From Phycisphaera sp. (lineage in GTDB: Bacteria > Planctomycetota > Phycisphaerae > Phycisphaerales > UBA1924): a DNA stretch of 64,000 nt. A program made the position numbers and the translations under genes. Positions within the stretch are counted from its first letter, which is position 1. Every line of letters begins with the position of its first letter. A model generated the notes under the pieces. The model was given only the letters and a program-made list of their open reading frames with translations. It searched no databases and was not told the origin of the DNA. Of this stretch, positions 1 to 8,859 are shown one piece after another. Location of the stretch: contig JACKGZ010000002.1 of the NCBI GenBank assembly GCA_020639255.1, forward strand, positions 413,966 to 477,965, given 5' to 3'.

Positions 1-494
1 TCGCCGGCTCGGGCGCGATCGGGCTCGAGGCGATCAGCCGGGGCGCCAAGCGCTGCGTCTTCATCGAGCGCGACAAGAACGTTATGCAGGTGCTCCAGAA
101 GAACATCGATCACGTCGGCGCGGGCGAGCGGGCCGAGCCCGTGAAGGCCGACGCACTCGGAGCCGCGGCTCTGGCGCGCTGCCCGAGGCCCGTGCACCTG
201 ATCTTCTTCGACCCGCCCTACAAGCTCGTCGAAGATCCCGAGACCTACCCGCGCGTGATCAAGCAGTTCGGCAGGCTCATCCAGAATCTCGACGACGACG
301 GGTACGCGGTTCTGCGCACACCATGGCCCTTCAAGCATGTCGTGGGCACCGAGGAGCACGATGGCAAGGTGAAGAGCATCTTCGCCGAGCCCGATCTCAA
401 GATCCCCGGCGCGCTCGGGCCCGAGACGCACGACTACGGCACGACCGCGATCCACCTCTACATGCGCGACAAGGACGCGGCGCATGACGAGTAG
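1..494 (+). CDS. rsmD: RsmD-family 16S rRNA guanine-N2 methyltransferase (3' part)
   Basis: The gene enters from the left edge; codons read in frame from base 3 and end at a TAG at 492-494. The first visible residues, AGSGAIGLEA, are the SAM-binding motif I of the RsmD/YhhF family. The FFDPPY motif downstream is motif IV, which carries the catalytic NPPY-like loop of N2-guanine methyltransferases. The known family methylates G966 of 16S rRNA in the 30S subunit. About 160 residues are visible, so roughly the first quarter is missing. The stop overlaps the start of the following helicase gene by 11 bases, suggesting translational coupling. Other small-domain methyltransferases share these motifs, but the combination and length favour RsmD. 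Confidence 0.85.
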   Translation, partial: AGSGAIGLEAISRGAKRCVFIERDKNVMQVLQKNIDHVGAGERAEPVKADALGAAALARCPRPVHLIFFDPPYKLVEDPETYPRVIKQFGRLIQNLDDDGYAVLRTPWPFKHVVGTEEHDGKVKSIFAEPDLKIPGALGPETHDYGTTAIHLYMRDKDAAHDE

Positions 495-3400
495 AGCCCA
501 CTGGTCCGAGGGGCTCAACGCCGCCCAGCACGAGGCGGTGAGCTATGACTCCGGACCGGTCGCGGTGCTCGCAGGCCCGGGCACGGGCAAGACGCGCGTC
601 ATCACGCACCGCATCGCAAGGCTCATCGACGAGGGCGGCTCGCGCCCCGAGTCGATCGCGGCCGTCACGTTCACGGTCAAAGCTGCGACCGAGATGCGCG
701 AGCGCCTCGGCGCACTCATCGGCGACTCGCCCGCCTCGCAGGTGAGCGTCGGGACGTTTCACAGCCTGGGTCGACGGATCCTGAACCGCTGGGGCGACAC
801 GATCGGCGTGCCGGGGCGCGCGGAGCTGATGGACTCGGTCCAGCGCAAGCGCATGCTGCGCGAGGCGTGCCGACTTGCGATCGATGAGGGCAAGATCCCG
901 GGCGCGCTGCTCGCCGACGGCGGGGTGGAGGCGCTCGGGCTGCGCGCGTGGGCCTGGATCGAGTTTCTGCGCACGTCGGCGGTGTTTGCGGATGAAAGCA
1001 TGAAGCTCGCCGAGCGGTGGATGGAGTGGATCAACGAGCAGGAAGGCTCGGAAGGGTGGGATGAGGAGAGAGTCGCGGCTGAGCGCACAAAGGCGGAGGA
1101 ACTGACGGCAAGCTCGGCGGTCTATACGCACTTCGAGCGGATCCGCCTTGAGCGAGGGCTGCTCGGGTTCGACGACTACATCATGCTCCCGATCCGCGTG
1201 CTGCGCGAGTCCGAGCGCGCACGGGCGGTGATCCTGGACGAGCTGCGCCACATGGTGGTGGACGAGTTCCAGGACGTCAACGGCGCGCAGCTGGCGTTTC
1301 TCCGCGAGTTGTCACCGCCGAAGATGCAGCGCGACATCTGCGTGGTCGGCGACGACGACCAGGCGATCTACGGCTTCCGCGGCTCGGACGACCGCGCGTT
1401 CCAGCACTTTGCGGAGATCTGGAAGGGGGCCGAGGTCGTCACGCTGACCGAGAATTACCGATCGAGCGAGGCGGTCCTGACGACGGCTCAGCGCGTGATC
1501 AACGCCGCGCACGACCGTTTCGAGCCCGAGAAAGAGATCCACGCGCGGCGCGACTTTGAGGATGCACCGGAGCAGGTCGAGGCGGTGCACGTCGCCGGGC
1601 CCGCGGAAGAGGGTGTCACGATCGCGGCGATGATCCTGAAGGATCTTGCAGAGCACGAGGGACGAGACCTGTCGCGCATCGCGGTGATCGGACGCTCGCA
1701 CACGACGGTGTCGGAGATCGGCAGGGCGCTCGAGCTCGAGGGGATCCCGGTCGATTTCTCGCAGACGAGGCGGTACGAGGAGGACGAGGCGGTCCTGGAT
1801 ATCAAGGCCTGGATCGGCCTTGTGACGGGGGCGCCGGGGCCGAACATCATGCGGCTGCTCGTGCGCCCGCCGGTGGCGTTGTCGCCTGAGGTCGCGGTGG
1901 GATTGATCTCGGCGTACGCGGCTCACGAGCGTCAGGCGAAGGTCGAGAACCAGGAAGCGATGTCGGTCGGCGCGTTCCTGACGGAGCGAGCCGAGGAGCA
2001 CGCGGGGCTTGCGCGTCTGGCGGAACTGCTCGCGGAGTTCACGGGTGAGGCGGCGGTGCGGAGCGCGGAGGAGATGGTTCGGGTCATGATCGAGCGCACG
2101 GGTGTGGCGCATCGTGAGCTGCCGAGTCCCCGCGAGGAGGCGCGTCGCGTTCGGGCGCTGGCGACGTTCATCGGTTTTGTGCGCACGCTGCAGCCCAGGA
2201 TCGATGCGCCGGGCGATCTGGCTTCGTTTCAGAGGTATTACGAGGAGCTGGACGCGGACGAGCAGGCGCGGGGGCTTGCGAGCTTTGAGGGCAAGGAGAG
2301 CGAAGACGATACGGAGTTTGCAGCAGAGGGTGTGAAGCTGCTGACGGCGCACGCGTCGAAGGGGCTTGAGTTTGACACGGTGTACGTGCCGAGGATCGGC
2401 GCGGCGGCGGGTTGCTTCGGTCAGGTCATGAAGCGCGAGGGCCCGAGCCTGCCCGCGGAGCTCGGCGCGTTCGAGGCGGACGAGAGATCCGCGCACGAGC
2501 GCGAGCAGGACGAGGTGCGCCGGCTTTTCTATGTGGCGTGCACGCGGGCCGAGCGACGGCTCGTGCTCTTGAGCAAGCGTGCGAAGGACCTGAGCAAGTC
2601 GATGCACCTGTTCCAGGAGCTTGCGTGGCGCGGCAAGACGCCGCTCGGGCCGGACGAGCGTGGTGAATCGGTGGTGCTGGTTGAGGGTGAAGACGTCGTG
2701 GCCCGCGCGGGCGAATCGGGCGTGGTGCTCCGCGGGGGTGATGCGCTCTCGGCTGAGGGCGGGGCAGCGGGCAGTGAGCGCGAGATCCGGTCGAGGGTGA
2801 TCGCGGATGCACGGCGCACGGCGCGGAGAGCCGCAGCTTCGGCTCTGGACCGCGCGGAAGACGGCCTCGCGGATGAGGACGAGCTGGACGCGATCGGTGA
2901 TGAGCTCGGGCAGTCGGCGCGCAGGCTTGCGATCGTGCGAGCGGTCGAAGCGGGGCTTGATGTGCCGACGTGGCTCGCGGGCGCGGACGGGTACGCGGAC
3001 GAGCTGGCGCAGCAGATCGAGGGCGCGATCGAACTTGTGGGCAGGGGCACGGGATTGCGCAAGCTGACGGCGCCACTTGAGCTGAGCTACTCGAAGATCG
3101 ATCAGTATCAGCGGTGCCCGGGGTGTTTCTATCTGCGGTATGTGCTTGGCATGGTTGAGCCGGGCACGAGCCAGCAGATTGTGGGCACGGTGGCGCACGC
3201 GGCGCTGGAGCGGTTTTACAGGCGCTGGAGCGATGCGGACGCGGAGGGGCTGGACAAACCCGGTCTCGACGATCTGCTGGTGATCGCGCGCGAGTTGTTT
3301 GTGATGGAGAGCCGGCGCGTGCGCGGGGTGGAGGCGTCGCAGCTCGATCAGATCGAGGCGCAGCTTCGGCTCGGGTATGAGCGGCTGCACGATGACGGCG

Positions 3401-3837
3401 CAGAAGTGATGATGCTCGAGGAGAACGCGCCGTTCGCGTACGAGCGCGAGGGTGTGGACGAGCGGGCGCACACGTTCAAGGCGAAGCTGGACAGAGTCGA
3501 TCGATTGGCGGAAGGGTTCCGGATCGTGGACTACAAGACGGGCCAGGCGTGGGGGAGGCTGCGCGAGCCGAAGAAAGACGATCTACAGCTTGGGATCTAC
3601 GCGATGGCGCTGGCGGCGCGGCTTGAGATGCCGATCGAGGAACTCGCGGGCTCGGCGGAGTACTGGCTCTTTGCGACGGGCGAGCGCGGCGTGATCGGGC
3701 TGGGTGAGATCGACCATAAGAAGGTGCGCAAGGCGATCGATCGGGCGATCGAGGGGATGCTGGCGGGTGAGTTTGCGCCCAAGAAGGACTGCGGGGAGCA
3801 GTGCAGGCTTTTGCTCGGGGGTGGGGGGCACGGCTGA
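484..3837 (+). CDS. UvrD/Rep-type helicase fused to a RecB-like PD-(D/E)XK nuclease
   Basis: This 1117-residue protein is a superfamily 1A DNA helicase followed by a nuclease. Walker A GPGTGKT lies at residues 31-37, the DEFQD box at 260-264, GDDDQAIYGF near 289, TAHASKGLEF near 620 and VACTRAERRL near 683. The C-terminal domain has the RecB nuclease core, with Asp1003 and the Asp1016-Tyr-Lys1018 triad. Cysteines at 878, 881, 1103 and 1107 flank the nuclease core and could hold an iron-sulfur cluster as in AddB and Cas4, although those usually show a 1+3 pattern. The domain order resembles AddA or PcrA-nuclease fusions that process double-strand breaks. No AddB/RecC partner is next to it. The gene starts inside the rsmD end (ATG at 484). 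Confidence 0.88.
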   Translation: MTSRAHWSEGLNAAQHEAVSYDSGPVAVLAGPGTGKTRVITHRIARLIDEGGSRPESIAAVTFTVKAATEMRERLGALIGDSPASQVSVGTFHSLGRRILNRWGDTIGVPGRAELMDSVQRKRMLREACRLAIDEGKIPGALLADGGVEALGLRAWAWIEFLRTSAVFADESMKLAERWMEWINEQEGSEGWDEERVAAERTKAEELTASSAVYTHFERIRLERGLLGFDDYIMLPIRVLRESERARAVILDELRHMVVDEFQDVNGAQLAFLRELSPPKMQRDICVVGDDDQAIYGFRGSDDRAFQHFAEIWKGAEVVTLTENYRSSEAVLTTAQRVINAAHDRFEPEKEIHARRDFEDAPEQVEAVHVAGPAEEGVTIAAMILKDLAEHEGRDLSRIAVIGRSHTTVSEIGRALELEGIPVDFSQTRRYEEDEAVLDIKAWIGLVTGAPGPNIMRLLVRPPVALSPEVAVGLISAYAAHERQAKVENQEAMSVGAFLTERAEEHAGLARLAELLAEFTGEAAVRSAEEMVRVMIERTGVAHRELPSPREEARRVRALATFIGFVRTLQPRIDAPGDLASFQRYYEELDADEQARGLASFEGKESEDDTEFAAEGVKLLTAHASKGLEFDTVYVPRIGAAAGCFGQVMKREGPSLPAELGAFEADERSAHEREQDEVRRLFYVACTRAERRLVLLSKRAKDLSKSMHLFQELAWRGKTPLGPDERGESVVLVEGEDVVARAGESGVVLRGGDALSAEGGAAGSEREIRSRVIADARRTARRAAASALDRAEDGLADEDELDAIGDELGQSARRLAIVRAVEAGLDVPTWLAGADGYADELAQQIEGAIELVGRGTGLRKLTAPLELSYSKIDQYQRCPGCFYLRYVLGMVEPGTSQQIVGTVAHAALERFYRRWSDADAEGLDKPGLDDLLVIARELFVMESRRVRGVEASQLDQIEAQLRLGYERLHDDGAEVMMLEENAPFAYEREGVDERAHTFKAKLDRVDRLAEGFRIVDYKTGQAWGRLREPKKDDLQLGIYAMALAARLEMPIEELAGSAEYWLFATGERGVIGLGEIDHKKVRKAIDRAIEGMLAGEFAPKKDCGEQCRLLLGGGGHG

Positions 3838-3847
3838 CACAGCCGTG
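3829..3847 (+). terminator. Hairpin at the helicase stop codon
   Basis: CACGGCT (3829-3835) and AGCCGTG (3841-3847) form a perfect 7-bp stem with a 5-base loop over the stop codon. No T run follows, so it is at best a weak terminator or an mRNA-end stabiliser. Confidence 0.35.
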
Positions 3848-3878
3848 GCACGGAGGTGCAGGGAGTCCATGCCCGGCT

Positions 3879-3897
3879 CTCTCCCCTCGTGGGAGAG
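3879..3897. repeat. Short intergenic palindrome (CTCTCCC/GGGAGAG)
   Basis: CTCTCCC (3879-3885) and GGGAGAG (3891-3897) form a 7-bp stem around CTCGT in the gap between the helicase and peptidase genes. Palindromes of this composition are scattered in many high-GC genomes. No second copy was seen in this window. Confidence 0.4.
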
Positions 3898-3993
3898 GGA
3901 TGGGTGCAACATCGGTGAATTCAGGGGGTAGGCTTCTGTAGACCGGCGGCGATCGGCTTTGGGGAGCGTGCGCCAGCCGGGCGGAGAACACGC

Positions 3994-6798
3994 ATGAAGA
4001 TTCAACGGACGCTCGGGCTCGTGATGTCGGCCGGTCTGGCCTCGGCGCTGGTGGCCCAGCCTTTGACGCCCCGCGGCGACATCGTGACGGGCACGCTGGA
4101 CAACGGGCTGAGCTACATCGTCAAGCAGCACGCCAACCCGCCGGGGCGGAGCGCGATGTATCTGCACATCTCGACGGGTTCGCTCAACGAGACCGAGAAG
4201 ATCCGCGGCATCTCCCACTTCCTGGAGCACATGGCGTTCAACGGCTCGGAGAACTTCCCGCCGGGCGATCTGATCCCGTTCTTCGAGTCGATCGGCCTGA
4301 CGTTCGGCCGTCACCAGAACGCGTTTACGAGCTTCAACCAGACGACGTACATCCTCGAGCTGCCCGACGCTGAGCCGACGACGATCGACAAGGGCATGCT
4401 CTTCCTTTCGGACGTGGCGTTCGGGCTGAGCCTGTTGCCCGATCAGATCGACGAGGAGCGGGGCGTGATCCTCGAGGAGAAGCGCACACGGCTCGGCGCG
4501 CAGCAGCGGGTGCAGGACGTCTTCTTCGAGAAGCTCGCACCGGGCTCGACGTTCGGCGAGCGGCTGCCCATCGGAACGGAAGAGGCGATTGAGTCGGTCG
4601 ATCAGGGCGACTTCCGGCAGTACGTCGATACGTGGTATGTGCCGAGCAACATGACGATGATCGTTGTGGCGGACGCGGACCCGGAGATGGTGGTCAAGGA
4701 GATCAAGAACCATTTCTCGCGGGGCGAGCTGGTCGAGCGGCCTGTTGATCTGGACATCAACCTGACGCCCTACGAGGGATTGCGCGCGGTGGTGATTACT
4801 GATCCTGAGCTACGTGAGGCGCAGGTGCAGATGATCGGTCTGCGCGAGCCGACGCCGCCGGTGACGACGAAGGAGGGGTTGCGCGACTCGCTCGTGGAGA
4901 GCCTTGCGTCGAGTGTGTTCAACCGCCGGCTTTCGAAGAAGGTGAACGAGGGCGAGATGTCGATGCTGGGCGGTGGCGCGTTCGCGGCGGACCTGTTCAA
5001 CGCGCTACGGCTGTCGATGATCGTGGCCAGCGGTAGGCCCGACGTGTGGAAGGCGATGCTCGAAGAGAACGCGGCCGAGCTGCGACGGGCGCGGCTGCAC
5101 GGCTTTACGAGCCGAGAGATCGAGGACGCGCGCAAGGCGATGATCGCCGGTGCCGAGCGGTCGGCCGAGTCAGAGGGCACGCTGCCGGCGCGGGCGATTC
5201 TGGGGCAATTCAACAACGCCGTGGCTTCGGGCGAGACGCTGACCTCGGCGGCTCAGGATCTGGAACTGGTGCGCGAGCTCGTGCCGACGATCACCGATGA
5301 GGAAGTGAGCCAGCGGTTCCTTGATTTGTACGACGACCAGAACCTGACCGTCTTCGTGACGATTCCGGAGAGCGAGGATGCGCCGACGGACAGTGAGCTG
5401 CTGTCGATCGCCGAGGAGGCGCTCGCGGTCTCGCCCGAGGCGGAGGTCGATGAGGATCGCCCGACAGAGTTGATGGCGAACATCCCCGCGCCGGGCAAGG
5501 TCAAGGAACTGGGCCGACACGAGGCGACGGATGTGTGGTCGGCGTGGCTCGACAACGGCGTGCGCGTGCACGTCCGCGAGATGGACTACCGCAAGGATAG
5601 CGCGACGATCACGATCACGCTCGCGGGCGGCAAGATCCTTGAGAGCCAGGCGACCAAGGGCATCACCGATGTGGCGGCCCTGGCGCTCTCGCGTCCGGCG
5701 ACGCGCGGGCTCTCGAGCACGAACGTGCGCGACCTGATGACGGGTTTGAAGGCGAACGTGTTCGGGTACGCGGGCGACGACGCGGTGCAGCTGACGGTCT
5801 CGGGCAACCCGGCCGACTTCGAGCAGGCGCTGCAGCTGGCGCACCTGCTGCTCACCGAGCCGGTGATCGAGCAGGCGGCGCTCGACCAGTGGCGTGAATC
5901 GCAGAAGCAGGCGATCGAGCAGCGTGACACGGCGCCGCAGGCGAAACTGCAGGAGCTTTTGCGTGAGACGACCTCGCCCGCGGGCGAGGTGCGGATGCTG
6001 CCGCTGACGATGGATGATGTCGAACGCGTGACGCTGGACGAGGCGCAGAACTGGCTCGACTTCACGGTGCAGCACGCGCCGATCGAGGTCTCGGTCGTCG
6101 GCGACATCGACAAAGAGCGGGCGCTCGAGCTGATAGCGACGTACCTCGGCTCGCTGCCGGCGAGAGAGCGGATCTCGGAGGACACGCTCGACGAACATCG
6201 GTATATCGATCGCCCGGTGGGGCCGCTGGCGGTGAACGAGGAGATGCAGACGCAGACGGAGATGGCGATCGCGTGGGCGGGCAGCTTCGGGCCCGACGCG
6301 GAGAACGTCCGCGACGTGCGGCTCGTGAACCTTGCGACGCAGATCCTGTCGACGCGGATGGTCAAGCGCATCCGCGAGGAGCAGCAGCTGGTGTACTCGA
6401 TCCGCGCGGTGAGCCGCCCGGCGTCGGCGTACCCGGGGATGGGCACGATCTACGCGGCCGGGCCGTGCAAGCCGGGCAACGAGGCCAAGCTCGCCAGCGA
6501 GATCGGCAATATGTTCGCCGAGTTCGCCAAGGAGGGCCCGTCGGGCGAGGAAGTCGAGACCGCGCGCGGGCAGATCTTCAACACGCTCGACGAGCAGCTC
6601 AAGGAGCCGGGCTACTGGACGGGCGTCCTGAGCGACATGACCTACCGCGGCGTGAACCTCGACGAGGTCGCGCGGATCGAAGAGGATTACGCGCGGTTCA
6701 CGGCCGACGAGATCCGTGCGGCGTTCGCGAAGTACTACGCCCCGGGCAATACGATCAGTGTGACGGTGACGCCGGTGGGTGATGCCGGGATGGAGTAA
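3994..6798 (+). CDS. M16-family zinc metallopeptidase (pitrilysin-like), exported
   Basis: The 934-residue protein starts with a signal peptide (hydrophobic stretch at residues about 8-21 ending ALVAQP). It carries the inverted zinc motif HFLEH at residues 75-79, with the third zinc-ligand region EERGVILEE at 154-162. A second M16-like half follows, with an R/Y-type region (RIREEQQLVYSIRA) near the C-terminus. This is the usual two-domain single-chain pitrilysin arrangement, in which only the N-terminal half is catalytic. It probably degrades peptides in the periplasm. The ATG follows GGCGGAGAACACGC, which offers a GGAG ribosome site. It is separated from the helicase by about 150 bases with two hairpins and is probably an independent unit. 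Confidence 0.93.
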   Translation: MKIQRTLGLVMSAGLASALVAQPLTPRGDIVTGTLDNGLSYIVKQHANPPGRSAMYLHISTGSLNETEKIRGISHFLEHMAFNGSENFPPGDLIPFFESIGLTFGRHQNAFTSFNQTTYILELPDAEPTTIDKGMLFLSDVAFGLSLLPDQIDEERGVILEEKRTRLGAQQRVQDVFFEKLAPGSTFGERLPIGTEEAIESVDQGDFRQYVDTWYVPSNMTMIVVADADPEMVVKEIKNHFSRGELVERPVDLDINLTPYEGLRAVVITDPELREAQVQMIGLREPTPPVTTKEGLRDSLVESLASSVFNRRLSKKVNEGEMSMLGGGAFAADLFNALRLSMIVASGRPDVWKAMLEENAAELRRARLHGFTSREIEDARKAMIAGAERSAESEGTLPARAILGQFNNAVASGETLTSAAQDLELVRELVPTITDEEVSQRFLDLYDDQNLTVFVTIPESEDAPTDSELLSIAEEALAVSPEAEVDEDRPTELMANIPAPGKVKELGRHEATDVWSAWLDNGVRVHVREMDYRKDSATITITLAGGKILESQATKGITDVAALALSRPATRGLSSTNVRDLMTGLKANVFGYAGDDAVQLTVSGNPADFEQALQLAHLLLTEPVIEQAALDQWRESQKQAIEQRDTAPQAKLQELLRETTSPAGEVRMLPLTMDDVERVTLDEAQNWLDFTVQHAPIEVSVVGDIDKERALELIATYLGSLPARERISEDTLDEHRYIDRPVGPLAVNEEMQTQTEMAIAWAGSFGPDAENVRDVRLVNLATQILSTRMVKRIREEQQLVYSIRAVSRPASAYPGMGTIYAAGPCKPGNEAKLASEIGNMFAEFAKEGPSGEEVETARGQIFNTLDEQLKEPGYWTGVLSDMTYRGVNLDEVARIEEDYARFTADEIRAAFAKYYAPGNTISVTVTPVGDAGME

Positions 6799-6807
6799 CG
6801 AACGGCC

Positions 6808-7545
6808 TCAGTTTTTGTGAATGTGAAGCGGTGTAGCAAGAGCCGGATAAGCCTCGAAGATGCCGGGATCTCGGTCGATGAGAAAGTCCCGGACGGTCAT
6901 TTCCTGACCAGTTTTTATTGGCTGATCCAGAATAAAGCCTCGAGCGACCGCGTCAACCAGGGCTCGGCGTGGGAGTTCGGGTCCGTATTGATATGCGAAC
7001 AGGACTGACGCTCCGACAACCCTGCCATATTGGTTGCGTGCGTTGAGGTCGTCTTCATGGCGAAGGAGTTCTTCGACAATTCGCCATTGCTGGAGCATGG
7101 ACGCATGATCAAGGGGCGTTGCACCGTTCTCGTCCACGGCATCCAGGCCAATACCAGATCTGGCGAGTTCGATCGCGGCATCTTCGGCGCTCACGCCAAT
7201 GGTCATCTCCAGAATATTCGTATTTGTTTCCTGCACCCAGTCTGCGGCAGTCGGGCACTTTGCAAGGATCTCACGGATGGTCTCGGGCTGATTTCCGAGC
7301 GCGGCCCAGCCGAGCGGAGGCATCGGACGGTACCCCTCCTTTATGCCGGCACAGTATGTGCTTCCGGGTCTTGTCAGCTGTTCACAGCTCAATCTGGAGA
7401 CATCAAGGTTTCCCTTGTACGCGCGTGCGCACAACCGATCGCGCTGGAGTATGTGTACACAACCAGTGGCGCATAGCGAACACCACACAACGAAACCAAC
7501 CGCAATCGAGTGGATTGCGGTTGGTTTCAATCTGATGGGATTCAT
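6808..7545 (-). CDS. Ankyrin-repeat lipoprotein
   Basis: The 245-residue protein has a signal peptide ending at a lipobox-like ATGC (Cys29). Ankyrin repeats follow: PLGWAALGNQPETIREIL near residue 77 and NGATPLDHASMLQQWRIVEELL near 140-162, with a degenerate one after. Ankyrin lipoproteins usually mediate protein contacts at the membrane; no enzymatic motif is visible. It starts 4 bases after the atpG stop on the same strand and could be co-transcribed with it. Base composition is visibly less GC-rich than its neighbours, hinting at a recent origin. A perfect 16-bp inverted repeat covers codons 6-18 and is described separately. Confidence 0.7.
   Translation of the reverse strand: MNPIRLKPTAIHSIAVGFVVWCSLCATGCVHILQRDRLCARAYKGNLDVSRLSCEQLTRPGSTYCAGIKEGYRPMPPLGWAALGNQPETIREILAKCPTAADWVQETNTNILEMTIGVSAEDAAIELARSGIGLDAVDENGATPLDHASMLQQWRIVEELLRHEDDLNARNQYGRVVGASVLFAYQYGPELPRRALVDAVARGFILDQPIKTGQEMTVRDFLIDRDPGIFEAYPALATPLHIHKN
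7492..7528 (-). repeat. Perfect 16-bp inverted repeat in the 5' end of the ankyrin gene
   Basis: GAAACCAACCGCAATC (7492-7507) and GATTGCGGTTGGTTTC (7513-7528) are exact reverse complements around a 5-base loop. In the minus-strand transcript the hairpin begins about 16 bases after the ankyrin start codon, in the signal-peptide codons. It could hinder translation initiation or attenuate read-through from atpG. It is followed by GTTGTG, not a clean U-tract. Confidence 0.8.
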
Positions 7546-7549
7546 GGCC

Positions 7550-8434
7550 TTATTCGAGGGCCGCGGCGCCCGAGATGATCTCGGTGAGCTCGGTGGTGAT
7601 CTGGGCCTGGCGGGCGCGGTTGTAGACGCGTGTCAGGTCCTTGCCCATGCTGCCGGCGTTGTCGGTGGCGGCCTTCATCGCGACCATGCGGGCGACGTGC
7701 TCGGAGACGATCGCGTCGTTGAACGCCTGGAAGAGCGAGGCCTTGACGGTGCTGGGCAGCAGCTCGGCGAGCAGCTCCGGGCCGCTCGGGCTGAACTCGT
7801 ACTGCAGCGTCGGGCCCGACTTGGGGGCGCTGGTGTCGGCGGTGGGCGGCTTGAGGGGCAGGAGGTTGAGCACCTCGGGCGCCTGCTTGCCGGTCGAGAT
7901 GAATCGCATGTAGATCACGCGGACGGCGGTCACCTCACCAGAGGTGAAGCGGTCCATGAACTCCTCGGCGAGGCGCTCGATCTGCGCGAAGCTCGGGTTG
8001 TCGCCGATCTTGTGCGTGGTGGCGACGGGGATCTTGTTGAACTTGAGGAAGTTGACGCCCTTCTTGCCGACGACCTCGATTCGGCCGTTCTTGGCGTCGG
8101 GGTTGGACTTGAAGTGGTTGGTGGCGACGCGGAGCAGGTTGCCGTTGTACGGGCCGCAGAGGCCGCGGTCGGAAGTGATGAGGAGCGTGAGTTCCTTGGC
8201 ATCGGGCTTGAAGCCGGCGTCGGGGCCGTTGATGAGCGGGTGATCGAGGTTGCCGGCGGTCTCGGCGAGCTCGGTGACGAGGCCGAAGACGCCCTCGGTG
8301 TAGGGCTTGGTGGCCGTGGCCTTGATGAGGGCCCGGCTGAACTTGCTCGTGGCGATCATCTGCATCGTGCGCGTGATGCGCTTGATGTTGCCGACGGCCT
8401 TGATGCGCTTCTTGATTTCGCGGGTCTTTCCCAT
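7550..8434 (-). CDS. atpG: F1Fo ATP synthase gamma subunit
   Basis: The protein begins MGKTREIKKRIKAVGNIKRI, the typical gamma N-terminal helix, and ends RVYNRARQAQITTELTEIIS, the C-terminal helix of the rotor stalk. At 294 residues it has the normal length and no break. A longer reading frame extends upstream to 8587 but is Pro/Arg-rich and lacks family similarity, so the ATG at 8434 is chosen. Gamma couples proton flow in Fo to rotary catalysis in F1 at the cytoplasmic membrane face. Oddly, no other atp subunit is adjacent: upstream is a 53-codon small gene and metallo-hydrolases, and downstream an ankyrin lipoprotein. Confidence 0.95.
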   Translation of the reverse strand: MGKTREIKKRIKAVGNIKRITRTMQMIATSKFSRALIKATATKPYTEGVFGLVTELAETAGNLDHPLINGPDAGFKPDAKELTLLITSDRGLCGPYNGNLLRVATNHFKSNPDAKNGRIEVVGKKGVNFLKFNKIPVATTHKIGDNPSFAQIERLAEEFMDRFTSGEVTAVRVIYMRFISTGKQAPEVLNLLPLKPPTADTSAPKSGPTLQYEFSPSGPELLAELLPSTVKASLFQAFNDAIVSEHVARMVAMKAATDNAGSMGKDLTRVYNRARQAQITTELTEIISGAAALE

Positions 8435-8465
8435 GGGGCCAATGGTAGGCCCCAGATCGGCCCGG

Positions 8466-8627
8466 TCAGCGGCTCTTGGGCGTTTCCTGGCGCCCGGGCT
8501 TGGCGGGGGCGGCCTTGGCGGGGTTGGCGCCGGCGCCGGTGCCCGAGGGCGGGAGCTGCATGGGGAAGGCGAAGCTGAGGCCTTCACGGACGCGGTTGCG
8601 GTCGGTGTGGCTGGGTCGTGGGCTCAT
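8466..8627 (-). CDS. Small 53-residue protein upstream of atpG
   Basis: The ORF reads MSPRPSHTDRNRVREG and continues as an Ala/Pro/Gly-rich tail ending in PKSR. It has no transmembrane segment and no known motif. It is supported by a near-perfect ribosome site, GAAGGAG, six bases before the ATG, and by sitting 31 bases ahead of atpG on the same strand. The in-frame upstream extension to 8849 lacks such a signal and is rejected. The function is unknown; co-expression with atpG is an inference from position. Confidence 0.5.
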   Translation of the reverse strand: MSPRPSHTDRNRVREGLSFAFPMQLPPSGTGAGANPAKAAPAKPGRQETPKSR

Positions 8628-8859
8628 ATCTTGCTCCTTCGGCTTTCGCCCGGGCGGGCTTGCGTCTTGCAAGAGGTCACCGAATGACCCGTTCGCAAGC
8701 CTCCCGGCCCGGTGTTCCATCCGAAATCGGCCTTGGCGGGCGACAGCGGGCGGACAGACGGAGCAACCATCCCAGGCTGACCTCCATTCGCGCTCGGCGA
8801 AGGTCTGAGAAAACCGAGGGGTTGCCCCGAGCCCGAACGGGTCAGTCACTCGCCCAGAG

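Noticed and set aside
545..3694. Several long open frames opposite or offset to the helicase gene
   Set aside because: They are shadow frames of a high-GC gene: their residues are Arg/Pro/His-biased, with no ribosome sites, and they overlap fully with an intact helicase-nuclease protein.
3879..3897. CRISPR-like repeat array or IS-end candidates
   Set aside because: Only single palindromes were found. No regularly spaced repeats, no cas genes and no transposase were seen anywhere in the window.
8435..8587. N-terminal extension of atpG
   Set aside because: The extension is Pro/Arg-rich, unlike any F1 gamma subunit, and overlaps the small upstream gene, whereas the ATG at 8434 begins the canonical sequence.
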